DNA of 64,000 bases from Tricholomella constricta (GCA_013368375.1 JAACJP010000033.1:402231-466230), one strand, 5' to 3'. Positions 12,420 to 25,270 are shown, counted from the stretch's first letter. Notes: generated from the sequence alone by a model not told the origin. Made by a program: numbers and translations.

Positions 12420-12838
12420 GTGCCTCAAGGTTGAGCTGACTTGAGGGCAAGCCTAACCGTATCGGGTGGCTCAAGGTGGCTTGAGTTGCAATCCCATCAA
12501 GTTCACCTTGAGCTGCCTGATGGCTTTCACCTTTCGATCATCGGGCCAAACACTGATTGATCATTAACTCAGTCTGTCTCCATCGCGCTCTCAGTTCTCG
12601 ACTTCTCACCAGCGCTGGTGTGCGCGAAAACTCCTGCTCCTCTGATTTCTTCAATTCTTCTGTCGGATGTGATATTTCAAATTGGCGGCCTTGGACGAGC
12701 TCATATATCAGGCGGTTTATTGGATGTCCTCGATTATACCTTGGATAGTTAGGACGTGTCTCGATGGAATCGAACGACTTTCGTATGTTTCTTGAAATAT
12801 AATTGTCTGTGTTCTCTTCAGTTCTCGCTGCTGTGCAA

Positions 12839-15800
12839 ATGAGTCGTTTCTCGCCGCCCGCGACGCCTTCTCAAAGGTCCGGTGAAGAAATCAATTTTCC
12901 TCAGCCTTCGATGTCGACAGGCTCCACCACAACACCATATCCATTGCAGGCATACCCTCCTCATCCTCATCAATACACACAGGCACCACCACAACAGCCA
13001 TCTTACTATACATACCAGCACCCAGGCCACTACCACTCCGGGACTGCATACTATCCCGCTCCAACACCAATCCCTCCATTGCGATTCTATTCGGCCACAG
13101 CTCCTCAAACCCCTGCCCCTCAGCCTCTTACTCAACAGCCAAACGGGACACGAAGAAAACGAGCGAACGGAAATGGCGACCGCCAATCACACTGCGAAGC
13201 GCCGCCGACCAAATCAAGAAAACTGTGCGCCAGCTGCGCACACCAATTCCTCGTCGGCTCCCAACAATCTCAGCTCATCTGCTCGGCCCCAGTATCCTGC
13301 CGTCTATGGTGTCGGTCCGATACCTCCAGTCGACGACCTACAAGAACCTAGAGTCAATGAATTTACTTTCGAAAGCTTCAGGTCTGTTGCAACCAAGTCC
13401 AAGAAGTCCTCTTCAGTTGCGAGTGACGTTTGGTACTGCACGATGCGTGCCATTTCTAAGGACAAGCCGAACACTGTGAATCGGCCTTCGCAGATGGAGC
13501 TTTACCGGGAGCGTCCTAAGGATGCATTGTATGTGGCTTGTCGCCTCTGCAAGTGAGTTTCTTTTCATCTCGAATAACTTTTCGGCTCTAACTCATCTAT
13601 TTTACAGAGACAGCAACTGGCATGCTTGGAAGTGTGTCGAGGGTCAGACAGCATCGATCCGCGATCATCTTCATATGAAACACTGGAAAGTCTACCGCGA
13701 GCTTGTCGTTGCAGAGAAACTCAAAGGCTGGGAGGAAACGGCACGTCTCGGCCCCGATTACCGGCCGAATGGAAGCGAGACGCACAACACTGCAGATCGT
13801 GAACCATTCACCCTTCAAGGCTTCTACTCGCGACTAGCAAAGTGGATTGCAGTTGACGATCAGGTAAGTACTACTCTGTTCGTTCGCTGAATGATACCTT
13901 TGACCAGCTTAACAATTTCAGTCCATCAATGTCATCGAATCGCCGGAACTAAGAGAGCTGCTTCTCTTTCTCGGGACTCAGTTGACCGATAGGGACATTC
14001 CGCACCGGACCAAGCTTACAGAAATAATCATCGACTGTTTCAAGACCGAGTACAAGGCCATGGTCAGCGACATTCAGGTAATGTTGAGTCACCTTGTGTC
14101 GGAACGTGAACTTACGATGATTCACTGCAGAATGCACTGGGCCGCGTCTCCCTTACTAGTGATGTCTGGTCACGGACTTCCCTTGCCGCTCATGTCGCCA
14201 TCACTGCCCATTATATGGCGATGTCGTCTGATGGGCATCTTGTTCTGAGAAGCCGTCTTGTCGCGTTTCGCCAACTCGAAGGTAGTCACACGGGAGAAAA
14301 CCTTGCAAAGGTACTTTGGAAAGTCATCAACGAGCTCCAGATAGTTGAACGGGTAAGTCTAATTTATTTCTACACTGACCTGGCAGGCGCCTCACATTAT
14401 TTCAGATTGGTATGATTACTCTCGACAATGCCTCCAACAACAACACATAGATGGAGGAATTGGAGTATCTCTTTCCCACTTTGCAAAGAATGCCTTCATC
14501 GTTCCTCATGTTCGACCGTGACGGCAATCGCATTCAGTATGTCTATCCCATTATCATATTTAGCATCTATATCAATTTGTTTTATCATATCCACAGGTGT
14601 TTCCCTCACGTCACCAACATCGCAGTCAAGACCGGCGTCAAACGCATCACTGAGCTCGCGGAGGAGGACGTCGAGGTCCTGCTTGAGGAGATTGAGGAGG
14701 TCACTGAGCACGAACCCACCTGTGATGATCTCGAATATCTTGATGCACTACAGAGCGATGTCATTGCTGCTGCATGAAAGCTCGTCTCAGCTTGCCGAAG
14801 CTCAGGCCAGCGGCGCGAAGACCTCAAGGACACCATTGAAACTGGTAATCTGACTGGAATTTTCAGTGCTAAAGGCATACGAGTTGTCGCCCTGTTGCGG
14901 GATGTTGACACCAGGTGGTCTTCAATGTTTCTCATGATTGATCGTGTTCTCGAACTGTATCCGGTTAGTTTTATTTACCTGCGCTCAGTGACACCATTAA
15001 ATTTTTATTTCTATCTAGGCAATCAAAATCATGCTCGAGAAGCCCAAGTATACCGAGCTACAGAATCTTCTGCTTGATGACATGCAACTACGTGTTCTGA
15101 ATGACATTCGGAGCTTTCTCTACGTATTCCATACTGTCCAGGAAGTTGTATCAGCCGACAAGACACCAACACTCTCCGTTGTCCTTCCTCTGTATGAACA
15201 GCTCATTTCGATGCTCCGTGACCTCAAACGTTCGATACCAAACCTTGCACATGTAATTTCGGCATCCCAGGATAAGCTTGAAGAATACTTGTCAAAGTCT
15301 CGCAAGACTCGTATCTATTCCCTCGCAATGTGTATGTTTACTTCTTTTCCTTTGGCCCGACAAATTTGTTGATACCTTTGCCACATTTGGTCAGTGATTA
15401 ACCCGACCATCAAGCTTCAATGGGCCGAAATGCACTGGTCATCATCCACGGATGATTTCACAAATGCAAAAATATCAATTCTCGATGCCGTCAGTAATTT
15501 TATTATATCACATCTCTTTTAAATGACCTAAAAATGACCGATTTTTTTTCGCCAGATGCTGGAGCACTACCAAGCAATGCGCACCATGCCAAACACCTCG
15601 TCTACGCTGCCTCGTACTGCAGGACGCCGCCCTATCACTGTCGGTTCTCATGCCTCTCGTGCGCAGTCTTCGGGGTTTGCGAGGTTCAACGCCCTTGCGA
15701 AGTCTCTTTCATCTGGCAGTGTTACTGAAACAGAGACCTCTGACTCCGTCGAAGCCCCTCCATCAGGCCTATCTTCTGAAGAGCAGGCAGCACATGACAA

Positions 15801-16271
15801 AGCCACTGTAAACGAAGAGTTTCGACGATGGCTAACCTCGGGTCTAATCACCGATGCTCGAGAACTTGAAGAGCTCGATCTCGTCAGGTTCTGGCAGGTA
15901 CATCTATTATTTTTGCACTCCTTCCAATGCTAACCTCAGTCATACAGAACAAGAAATTCGAGTTTCCAATTCTATATAGAATTGCACTCGATGTCCTTCC
16001 CGTACAGGCGTCGGCAGTTCCGTGTGAACGCGTCTTTTCCTCTAGCAAGGAAACTGATGCTCTTCGTCGATCAAACCTGTCACCCGAAATGATGGAAATC
16101 CTGCAGATCCTCAAGTACCTAATTCGCTGCGACAGGCTCAACTTTACGGAGGGATTGCTTGCAAAGGAGGAAGAGTGCATGGTGCTTGATGTTGAGCCTT
16201 CGGTACTCCGCAACTTCCTTACTTCGGGTGATATCGAGGGCTTGGAAGCTCTAGTTGGGTCATCTACCTAA
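12839..16271 (+). pseudogene. hAT transposase pseudogene (BED zinc finger, RNase H-like core, C-terminal dimerisation domain)
   Basis: The N-terminus is rich in Pro, Tyr and Gln. A BED-like finger follows near 13520-13690 (VACRLC...HLHMKHW), then hAT core blocks (TSDVWSRTSLAAH, TLDNASNNNT, DVDTRWSSMFLM). The C-terminal signature is FPILYRIALDVLPVQASAVPC...ERVFSSSKET, with stop TAA at 16269-16271. The frame is broken in three places. The N-terminal frame shifts near 13160-13190. TAG at 14448-14450 follows SNNNT and precedes MEELEYLFP. TGA at 14775-14777 sits where an Arg-like codon is expected before KLVSACRSSGQRRE. Introns at 13554-13607, 13864-13920 and 14354-14405 are canonical. The element cannot mobilise itself, although its ends remain good substrates. 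Confidence 0.88.
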
Positions 16272-16485
16272 CACTACAACAGACTACTTGGGATTACAAT
16301 ACTTATTGACTTAATGGATTGAGTTTCATCTGCACGAACCCAGAATAACTGAATAATGCGTGTGATGTGCTACAGCCGGCGCGTTATCTTGTTTTGGAGA
16401 CTTGTGTGCCTGGCAACTCAAGCCACCTCAAGTTTCGCTTGAGGCGCCTTGAGCCGAATTAGCCGACAGCTTGAGTTCGCCTCAG

Positions 16486-16505
16486 CTCACCTTGCGGCAA
16501 CACTA
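16486..16505 (-). repeat. hAT right terminal inverted repeat
   Basis: It is the complement of 12400-12419 and is immediately followed by the right target duplication. Confidence 0.9.
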
Positions 16506-16506
16506 G

Positions 16507-17845
16507 AGCAAACCAAAGTTATTTCAAGCTCCGCTTTAAATTCAGCACTTTTGCCACGTCACAAATTTGCGGGTCTCCCAGAGCACTTCGACTTTCCCCC
16601 CAACTCCAGTGCGGTGCAATGACAGTGTTTGTGTGGAGGCTGTTCTCCTCAGTGGATGCCTGTGGTATCTGTACCACTGCCTAGTCTGTGGGCACCCTAT
16701 GTTGGGCACAGGCACATATTTTGTCTTTCCTTGTCATGTCCCCCCATCTGTGTATCGTTATTGTTCATTTTCGCTGTGTGTCCAAGTCTTTGGCCCGACA
16801 TTGCGCTTCCCATCACTTGTTTGTGCGCTCGCATCCCTCACCTTTTGTTTGGCTGCGTGTCGTGGCCATGGTGCTTATGGCCGGTTTCTAGTTTACGGTT
16901 TCACCAGGCTGTCCCTTGTATTACTCTCAGCACTCAATATATTTTTCATGCTGCATCTCATCTTATGTGTTGAGTCTAGAGTCAAAAGGAAAAGTTACCT
17001 GTCCTATAGCTGTTGTAATGTGATCACAATCCCCTTGTATCCCACAATAAGGTCTACAATGGTTGCTTATATTGCAAGATTGAGTAATAATTGTTGTGGT
17101 TGTAGTCAAATTGCACTCGGACCGTAAGGACTGCTATCCAGCCATAATCACCTTTATTAGACTTTACATATTGTGAGCGGATTGCGATCAATTATATTGT
17201 TTGTAAGGCTATTTAAGGAAGTCATAGACCCCTCACAAGACCCAGGCCAATACGAATGGGCCATTCGTATTCTACAAAAAGTAAGAAATAGGAGCGTCTG
17301 ACCTATTCAAGCCTCTTTTCAAGTGGGAATCGGCGACCTGGATTAAACCCCTATGTAGAGCGAAGACTAAATGAAGACCTTAAGGAAGACCAGTTGACGA
17401 CCTCGTCATCATCAAGTTGTGTGGTTGTGCTTGGCTACGGCGCCTGAGTGTGGTGGAGCCGTGGCGCTCTCTGAATGAAGAAACAGGCTATACTTCTATT
17501 TCCCCTGCCACTGCTTCAAGCTTGTTCTCGAGTTATTCCTTAATTGCGTCCCCGGATCTCTCGCCAGACGTACTGATGTATCGATCTAAGGCTAAACGAA
17601 CACGTTACTTTTCCAGAAATTCAAAGATAACCATCATATCACATCGGAATCTCTCTCTTGCTTGAACGCGAGGTGCGTTGCACTCCTACACACGTACGAG
17701 CACGCATTTTCGAAGCTCTTGCTCGGTCAGACTCCGCATGGCCGGGAAGCGAGTAAGGATACCCGACAAAGGTCGACAACTCTAACATTCCCTGCTATAA
17801 AAGCTGCAAGCCGCCAACGCAAAAAAATCACTATTTCTCTCCGCG
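16507..17845. other. Intergenic stretch, pyrimidine-rich open frame and a palindrome
   Basis: A frame open at 16567-17127 encodes a Cys/Leu-rich hydrophobic string without family motifs, and I do not call it a gene. At 17249-17271 lies a perfect 23-bp palindrome, AATACGAATGG-G-CCATTCGTATT. The remainder is AT-rich and carries no motif I recognise. Confidence 0.45.
17249..17271. repeat. Perfect 11-bp inverted repeat with 1-nt centre
   Basis: AATACGAATGG is followed by G and then its exact complement. It lies 575 bp before the second phosphoesterase ATG. It could be an operator, a cruciform or the relic of a small element. Confidence 0.6.
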
Positions 17846-20685
17846 ATGAAGAAGACAATCGCTGTGATCTACTCTCTTGCCGTCATTTCTGCGGTCTACG
17901 CATGCGATGACGACCCTACTCACATTCATCGCAGAGCACCAGCCATAATCACCCCTCCCTCGCGTCAGCTGGATTGGGGTGATATCAACATCATCCATAC
18001 GACCGATACGCATGGCTGGTTGTTGGGTCACCAAAAGACATCTTCTCCGGAACCCAATTACAGGTGAGCGTCTGCGCATTTTGACAGCCTGGTGGTGACA
18101 GGGGAGGGCTAATTTTCGTTCAAGCGGCACTTTCGGAGACTTTTCGTCTTTTGTGAGCCACATGAAGGACATCGCAGACGTTAGCCCATAATGTCCTTTC
18201 CTTGTTGCAACGAGGCTAAAGCTGCATGAAACTTTTAGAAAAAGGGCGTAGATTTGTTACTGGTCGACTCTGGAGATCTTCATGACGGTGAGTATCTGAT
18301 AAAGGAGTCTTTGCCGCCCTTACCATAGTGTCGATTAGGAACCGGCTTGACGGATGGATTTCCCCCTGGTGGCATTGATGCGCATGACGTCAGTACATTA
18401 GATTTATTCTAGCGCCACACACAACTCACATAGATGATTCACGTAGTCAAACGAATTCTTTGCGAAGTTGCCCTATGATGTGCTCACCATTGGCAAGTAA
18501 GTGTCACATTGTCAGTTGATGCTTCGAAGGTACCCACTGATGTTCTCCAGCCACGAATTATATGTCTACAATAATACGCTGGACATGTGCGTCACCTACC
18601 CATGTATCTTTCTCCGAGAGATACCGACCAAATTCGCAGATACAACAACTTCATCCCCAAGTTCAATGGACGCTATCTCTCCTCCAACGCGAACATCACC
18701 CTTCCGGGTACAAGCGGAACCGTACCCATTGGCAGTATGTTTCTTTCCTTCCGCGGGGAATTTATGTATTCAATGAGACTTACTTCCACCACAGATCGCT
18801 GGGCAAAGTTCAAAACTCAGAAGTAAGTTACATTTGCCACGCTCATTGGGGCCGTCCCCCATTGTATTCATACTTCAAGGGGCCGAAACGTAACTGCACT
18901 TGGTGTCTTGTTCGATTTCACTGGCAACGATAAAGGCACGAGTGTACAGAAGGTTGAAGACTTGGTGAAGGAACCATGGGTAAGTTTTCAAAAACACGGT
19001 TCTGCGTCATCTACACTGAATGTACATAGTTTCTCGAAGTGATCAAGGAAGAACCGGCTCTCTTTTTACTCGCCGGGTAAGAACCATTTGAAAACCCGTG
19101 CGTGTTGGCGAAGCCTAAACACTCTGCAGACATATGCCCGTTCAAAAGGATAAATGTGCGTTTCTGGTTGATCCTGCTATCTCTCATCGCTTATCAGTGT
19201 TATAGGGCCTGTTGTATTCAATGCCATCCGTGCGGTACATCCCTTGACTCCTATTGTCATTCTCGGTGATGCGCATTCTAATTTTCTGATTATTATTCAT
19301 TCACACCTTGGATCAGGCCATTCCCACATTCGCGACTGCAGTTTGTCTATTTAACTCTTCCTGTAATGCCGTATAGCGACCCCCTTCCAGCGCAGCTCGA
19401 TGGTCGATCGATGTCCCTACAAAGTGGGCGCTACATGGAGACAGTTGGTAAGCCAGGAAAATGGAAACCAAATCTCCAGTAATTTACTGATACATGTCCC
19501 AATAGGCTGGTTGAGTATGTCATAGTTTTTATATATCGAATCCAGCCAACCTTTAAACCTTTGATAGGCGCTAAGCTCGATGATAACAAAGCCAATAAAA
19601 ACATCACCTTCACGAGAAGGTATCTGGATCCCAATCGCGTAACCTATGAGGTGAGTGCTGCGTATAGACCCATTGATCGATGCTAGGACCACCGATGCCA
19701 ACAAGGACTTGCCAGTACCACACAAACCTCACAGAAACTGACTTCGATACATCTATCGGAAAATCCATTACCACTGGCCTTTTGGCATTGGCGAAGAAAT
19801 TCAATCTGGATTTCATCTATGGAACCGCTCCCCGTGATTATACCCTTAATCAGTATGTGAAATTCCGTTTCAATCTTCATAATTTACACATGAGTCAACA
19901 GGGATCCTTATCCATCTGAAGGCTCTGCACTGACGCTCTTCATTGAGGATGTGGGTTGCAAATGTCCTTCCTGTGGTCAAACTCACTCAAATTATTCTTA
20001 TCATAGGCCGTCCCGTATGCACTCGCCCTCAGCAACCCTCGGAACAACACTCCCAATTTTATCATCGCCAACTCTGGATCTCAGCGATTCGACGTCTACT
20101 CAGGACCATTTTCAAAAAATGATCTGCTCACGGCCTCACCATACGCCGATCCTTTCTTCTACATCCCATCGGTTCCCCTCTCTCAAGCAAAACAGGTGCT
20201 TGCCGATTTAAACAAACCCAGCACGGCGAACGATCTGTCGGATTATGGAAATGGGTTCGTGCAAGCCTAGATCTACAGAAGCTGGCTCCGCGACATGAAC
20301 AGTGCAAGCCCTGTGAAAGCGGCTGACAGCAATGATACACTGGGGTATGTCACACATGACGTGAGTACTGGTTCTACCCTCTTCGCCACGAATATATTTC
20401 TGAGCATAATGCAAGTCCTGCCCTGGCGACGGCGATGACACGGTGCATAAGGCGCTGGCCCAATACAATCTCCCCCATTACATCAGTTCGAAACCCCCCA
20501 ACGTCTCAGAGCAGACTCCGATCGACCTTGTCTTCATCAATTTCATTGAACCGAGGGTCATCGCTAGTTTGAACTCGATCCAGAAGGTCAAGGTATATTC
20601 ATCGGCGGACGCCCATCAATACAGCCCTGTTGTCCTCAACCAGGCTCTTGGGTATTACGCCATAGGTCACTGGAACAAGGATTGA
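17846..20685 (+). pseudogene. Second metallophosphoesterase copy with in-frame nonsense codon
   Basis: This is a tandem paralogue of 8212-11093. It has the same signal peptide type ([19 protein letters not shown]), the same exon-intron pattern and the same motifs ([29 protein letters not shown]). All junctions I followed stay in frame until TAG at 20268-20270, inside VQA*IYRSWLRDM. The intact copy reads [12 protein letters not shown] there, so the Lys codon AAG has become TAG by one change. The sequence beyond still encodes a good C-terminus ([28 protein letters not shown]) to the ancestral stop at 20683-20685. The catalytic domain is untouched, so a product lacking roughly the last 130 residues could be made, unless nonsense decay removes the mRNA. 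No plausible intron skips the stop. Confidence 0.85.
20268..20270 (+). other. Premature TAG in second metallophosphoesterase
   Basis: The codon aligns with AAG (Lys) in the intact copy near 10680. The surrounding nucleotides ATCTAC are conserved, so the alignment is firm. Confidence 0.85.
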
Positions 20686-21486
20686 TCCGACGCTCTCGCT
20701 CGACGAGCAGGTGTATACTATGCCATACTTTTCACATCGATTTCTCGTTTGTTGTACTTTTGATCGACGCTATATGATATTACTTTGATTGTCCGTGTTC
20801 GAAGCACCTCCCAGTTGATAAACTCACGAAAATGACCCCGCATAAGCTATGGCTTCCAACACCCGAGGTTTTCGTGCTTCAAAACAAGAATACATGTCGG
20901 AGGGCAAGTACAAGACTTATTGCGCAGAAACGGAAGCGAGTCGTCAACTTTCCAACAATCATCCCGGAGTTCGAACCGCATTCGCGTGTCCTGTAGAAGA
21001 TGATCGCCGAAGATTCTTAGAAAAGGAAGTGAACATACATCGACCCGGTGTCATATCCACTGCTTAGAGGCGCCCTTCACCGATTTCGTCAAAAGAAAGC
21101 CTCAAGAGGCAGGAATGGAAAGCATTCTGCCTGATGCAGAAGTGGTGATGCTTTGTATGACCAGCATAATATACTACTGCCGTAGCTGGACAGCTCAGAA
21201 CAGTTCGACAGCCAGACAGAGTAAAAGGCCATTTTTCGGCCAGGTACTGTGTGGACAGCAGAAGCTCGCGTTGTATGGCGTCGGCGGCGCGTAGTAAATC
21301 GTATGACTAATGCTAGGTCCAGTGTCATGTGATGCGCCGAGCTCGGCTTGATCACTGCAGGCCCCCGTCTACGTCCACCTTTGGGAGACTGACTACCTTG
21401 AACCATTACCGTTGACGCGTTAACGAATAGCAGGGGGTTGCTTATGGTCCGTAATTTCTAATCCCTTCAAATTGTACAGTTCTCAT
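20686..21486. other. Intergenic stretch upstream of the sugar transporter
   Basis: I see no motif-bearing frame on either strand. Short frames at 20849-21067 and 21089-21406 lack support. Confidence 0.5.
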
Positions 21487-23960
21487 ATGGCTGTACAGAC
21501 AACTCGTGATGGTGGTTATGTAGCACTCGGAAGTGCGGGATCGCCCACCAACTCAGAAGACGAAGACCCTAACATCTGCACTGCACAGGAGCCCCTTCTC
21601 TCCTATCGAAACTCAAAGCTTAGAGGAACGTTCCAAATCCAACCTGACGGACACACTTACACGTACACTTATGGCCCGAAAGGGGTAGCGGGCCTTTTGC
21701 ATAATTACTATGCACTATTATGTGCTTTCTTCGCATCGATTGGTGGCTTGACCTTTGGATATGATCAAGGAGTGGTGCGTGTGTTTAGGTCTACCACCCT
21801 GTTTGCAACCGACACCCCCTAGATTGCCAACGTCTTGGTTATGTCCGACTTCATACGACGGTGGCCAATAACACCCCTGCAGAAAGGGAGCATGAGTAGG
21901 GCTCTCTTTTTTCAGTCATTCTTGGTTACTCACTCTCTCATCAAAGCCGCTGTGCTGGAGCTTGGCGCTCTGTTAGGAGCACTGGGGGCCGGGACTCTCG
22001 CTGATCGGTATTCGCGTCGGCATTCAATATTTGCTGCTTGCAGTACGAAAGAATCATCGTTACTCTCTATTTTCTTTTTTCGCTTACAGGTTCGATTCAT
22101 TAGTCGTCTTCTCTATTGGGTCCGCATTCCAATGTGGTGCACAATCTTTGAGCCATCTCTTCATTGGACGGGCCGTCGGTGGTATTGGTGTTGGGGCCCT
22201 GAGGTAACTTTAACATCTCCTGTTAGACCATTCAATGGTTTTTTTACCAGCTTTAAACCACGCAGTATGCTGTGCCCGCTCTACATGGCCGAAATCAGCC
22301 CTCCTGAAGTGCGGGGATCGCTGATGGCTCTCGAGCAATTCTCAATCGTCCTGGGAGTCGTATTTGGCTTTTGGACAGGCTTCCTTACACGCTCGAGTAG
22401 GTGATATTTCTATCAACGCAATAGAAAGCGTCATTCAGGTATGCTTTAGTCCCTTCGTCAGCTTCGTGGCGAATACCACTCGCAGTCCAGCTTATCCCGG
22501 GTGCAATACTTGGTCTCGGATGTTTCTTCCTTCCACCATCTCCGCGGTTGCTGGTCCTGCACCGGCGACACGAGGACGCACTGGAGAGTTTGGCGCGACT
22601 GAGGATGAGGACACCAGAAGAAGCGCAGGAGGATCCCTTATTACAGGTAAAAAATAGAGCTTCTATTCCGTTGGGCATTCGACACTTCTACCCTATTTGA
22701 CCCAACGAAACTCTCATTTCAGATAGAGCTTCTTGAAATGAGAGTGGAAACAACCCTGGTTAAACGTGTGATCGACGATGGCGTAGTCGATGATAATGAC
22801 CAACTCCAACCATGGAACCTGAAAGCGGAACTTTACGCCTGGCGGCGATTGTTCCAACGGAAGTACCGAGATAGAACAATGGTTGGTGTACTGATAATGG
22901 TCTTTCAACGTTAAGTTCATTTTTATGCATAACTAAGAAGCCTGAATGACAACCTTTTTTCTCAGAATGGAGTGGAATCAACGCCCTTCTTTATTACGGC
23001 CCGACCATTGTGAAGAGTGTGGGATTACGTGGTGATACGGTCACTTTACTGGTATCGGGAGGCATTGGAATAGTACAGTTCCTCGCAGTTATCCCTGCTA
23101 TCCTCTACATCGACCGCTTAGGTAGGTTGATACGATTTCATACGTCTACATTTCCGATTTATGCTCACGTTTCTAATCATCAGGGAGAAAACCACTTCTG
23201 AGGAGCGGTAGTGCCGTGATGGCATGCTCCCATCTTACCATCGCGCTTCTCGTATGACTTTCATTCACCATGGGTTTTCGTTTAACGTTCAACAATCGAT
23301 AGGTATCTCAATTCGAGTCTGACTGGGCGGCCCATTCCACGGCTGCCTGGGCAGCAGTCGCGTACGTCAGCTCTCCTTCACATTCCTTCCTTTCTCATCT
23401 TATACAGAGGCATATACACGTTCACGGCTGCGTATGGTGTGTCCTTCGGTCCAATTGGGTGGGTCCTCCCCAGCGAAGTGTTTCCTCTGTCGATGCGGAG
23501 TAAAGGCGTGGCCCTTTCAACTGCGTCGAATTGGTTCAATAACTGTATGTTCGCTCCTCGCGTATTCGTACTGCCGGAGAGTTTACGCTCGTATTCGCTT
23601 GTAGTTTTAATCGGCTTGGTTACGCCTGTCATCATAGAACTCTCACCGGCGTGAGTGGCTGTATCGATTTTCTTATTCCTCAAGTGCTGAGAAATTCGAC
23701 ACCTCTAGTGCGACCTTCATGATCTTCGCTGTCGCGTGTACTTTGGCTTACTTCTGGTCAACTTACCTGGTGCCAGAGACGGCCAATGTGTCACTGGAGG
23801 AAATCGATGCGGTGTTCAAGTCATCGGCTGGTCAAGAGGACGCTCAATTGAAGCGGCAGGTATGTGTACTTTAGTCGCCCCACTGCTGCTTCATGCTTAT
23901 CAGTGTCAGATCGAGGAAGACTTGGGTTTGAGGGATTTGATAAGGGAGTTATCTTCATAG
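21487..23960 (+). CDS. MFS sugar transporter (hexose/xylose permease type)
   Basis: The start is ATG at 21487. After a ~70-residue cytoplasmic N-terminus the usual twelve-helix sugar porter pattern appears: GGLTFGYDQGVIANVLVM, LGALGAGTLADRYSRR, FIGRAVGGIGVGAL, PLYMAEISPPEVRGSLM, QQWSGINALLYYGP, DRLGRKPLL, YGVSFGPIGWVLPSEVFPL, RSKGVALSTASNWFNNF, VPETANVSLEEID. The PESPR-like motif is PPSPR here. Introns are short. A difficult join near 22397-22449 gives TRSIPSSASWRIPLA in frame, so the gene is intact to the TAG at 23958-23960. It would sit in the plasma membrane and import monosaccharides with protons; the exact substrate cannot be read. It lies about 3 kb from a GH115 gene, which may be coincidence. 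Confidence 0.88.
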
Positions 23961-24219
23961 ATCTCGAGCATTGGATGCGCTCACTTCTAATATACCACGC
24001 ATAATATACCAACAATGGTACGACGGATTCATTTTAAAGCCCTATTACCATGCTCTATTTGTTGTTTCTGAAGAACTTGGGGCAGATTTTGCGAACGGAA
24101 GAATTAGCCGCTCGTATATTTGACCATTATGCCAGATTGGCACGTATACGCTATATTATATTGCATCCGCCAAGCCTCCGCAACTCCTCCAAAGTCCCAA
24201 TCACAGTCCAAGAACAGAA

Positions 24220-24597
24220 TCACAGCGCAACGGTCCACCCGTCCTCTCCCATCCCATAATCCCTTGCCCTTGCACTCTTTGCACCGGCCTTGCCCATGAC
24301 GAGATCGTACTCGAACACGGCAACAGGTGCGGGCAGCGCCCGTCGTCTTCGCGGTACGTTCAAGAAGTTGGGCTCTAAATGGCCCTTGGGTGAGATGATA
24401 TCGACAGAAGTCGGGATGCCGATGAAGGACAGTCGGAAGTTTACACCCCGGCGTTCGCGTAGTGAAGACCCGCCATTGGATGAGGTCGATGATAAACTCG
24501 AGGAAGTAGACGTTGTCGATGAAGAACGTTTATGTGCGGCCCGAGTGATGGGAGAACGTGGGGGGGCGGAATAATTGGAGTCGAGGGTAAGGGCCAT
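24220..24597 (-). CDS. Small hypothetical protein, 125 residues, single exon
   Basis: ATG at 24597 and TGA at 24220-24222 enclose an uninterrupted frame. The N-terminal half is serine/arginine rich (KRSSSTTSTSSSLSSTSS) and looks disordered. The middle reads LSFIGIPTSVDIISPKGHLEPNF and ends in VFEYDLVMGKAG. There is no signal peptide or membrane helix. I do not recognise a family. Codon choice is plausible for the genome, and a compact single-exon gene is possible, but it could also be a chance frame. Confidence 0.4.
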   Translation of the reverse strand: MALTLDSNYSAPPRSPITRAAHKRSSSTTSTSSSLSSTSSNGGSSLRERRGVNFRLSFIGIPTSVDIISPKGHLEPNFLNVPRRRRALPAPVAVFEYDLVMGKAGAKSARARDYGMGEDGWTVAL

Positions 24598-25270
24598 CTC
24601 TTTTGCGTTCTTATGTGAGGGATGGATAGTATCGGGTGGAGCGAGTTGTCGAAAGCGGATTATCGTAAGTAAATGAAGTGTCGTGAAAGGTCGTTATATA
24701 GCCAAGAAATCAGCGCCAGCACTGGGTCGGGATACTGTGGATCAAGACAACCTGCTGACTTTATATGTTTTTCATCTGTAGCATATTTTGATATCAATAG
24801 CAGACTTCCGCCTATCATTACAAGCCTGCACCAGAAATATCTGTCGTCAGTGGTCTGCACAGCTTGGACAAGCGAAAGGTCTGGCGGGACAAGGTCGTCA
24901 TGGGCGCCGCAAGATGGTAACATTTCGGCGTCTTGTGGCTTCTTTGTCCGCATCCCCATGGTGGTTACATAGAATCAATGCGTCATGATGATCTTGTAAA
25001 GGCTGGGCAAAATCCAAGTAGAACCACCAGAATAGTTGGATATCAGATACTTAGCACGCAGAGCAGAGCCATCGAAGCCAGAACAGGACAATTACATCGC
25101 GAGTGCCTTGTAAGTAATGTTGTGTCGCAACCCAAATATTTTCGAAGTTGAAAGGAAGATATTTTGCCTTAAATTGAACGTTAAGCAGTGCAAGAGGAAC
25201 ATTTCGAGGAGTTTCCAAGATTCGCCTACGCTTCATTAATAGTGTAGCCGAGGTCCGGAGTCAGATTTGA
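24598..25270. other. Intergenic stretch, nothing recognised
   Basis: Short frames on both strands carry no motif. The composition is balanced. Confidence 0.5.

Larger units (their letters stand above)
12400..16505 (+). mobile_element. hAT-superfamily DNA transposon, complete ends, degenerate transposase
   Basis: The element begins TAGTGTTGCCGCGAGGTGAG and ends with the inverted counterpart CTCACCTTGCGGCAACACTA, with one mismatch between the ends. It is flanked by GAGCAACC (12392-12399) on the left and GAGCAAAC (16506-16513) on the right, an 8-bp target duplication with one difference, as expected for hAT. Subterminal CTTGAG/CTCAAG words are repeated at both ends, including a shared GGTGGCTTGAGTTGC in inverted orientation. 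The length is 4106 bp. Confidence 0.93.

Noticed and set aside
16567..17127. 186-codon open frame rich in Cys and Leu
   Set aside because: It begins inside the region just right of the hAT element, has no family motif, and its composition follows a T/C-rich stretch; chance openness is more likely.
22385..22460. Frame break in the MFS transporter
   Set aside because: An intron from about 22397 to 22449 gives the conserved IPSSASWRIPLA sequence in frame, so the gene is intact.
23961..24219. Possible further exon of the sugar transporter
   Set aside because: The TAG at 23958-23960 follows a typical acidic sugar-porter tail, and nothing after it resembles the family.
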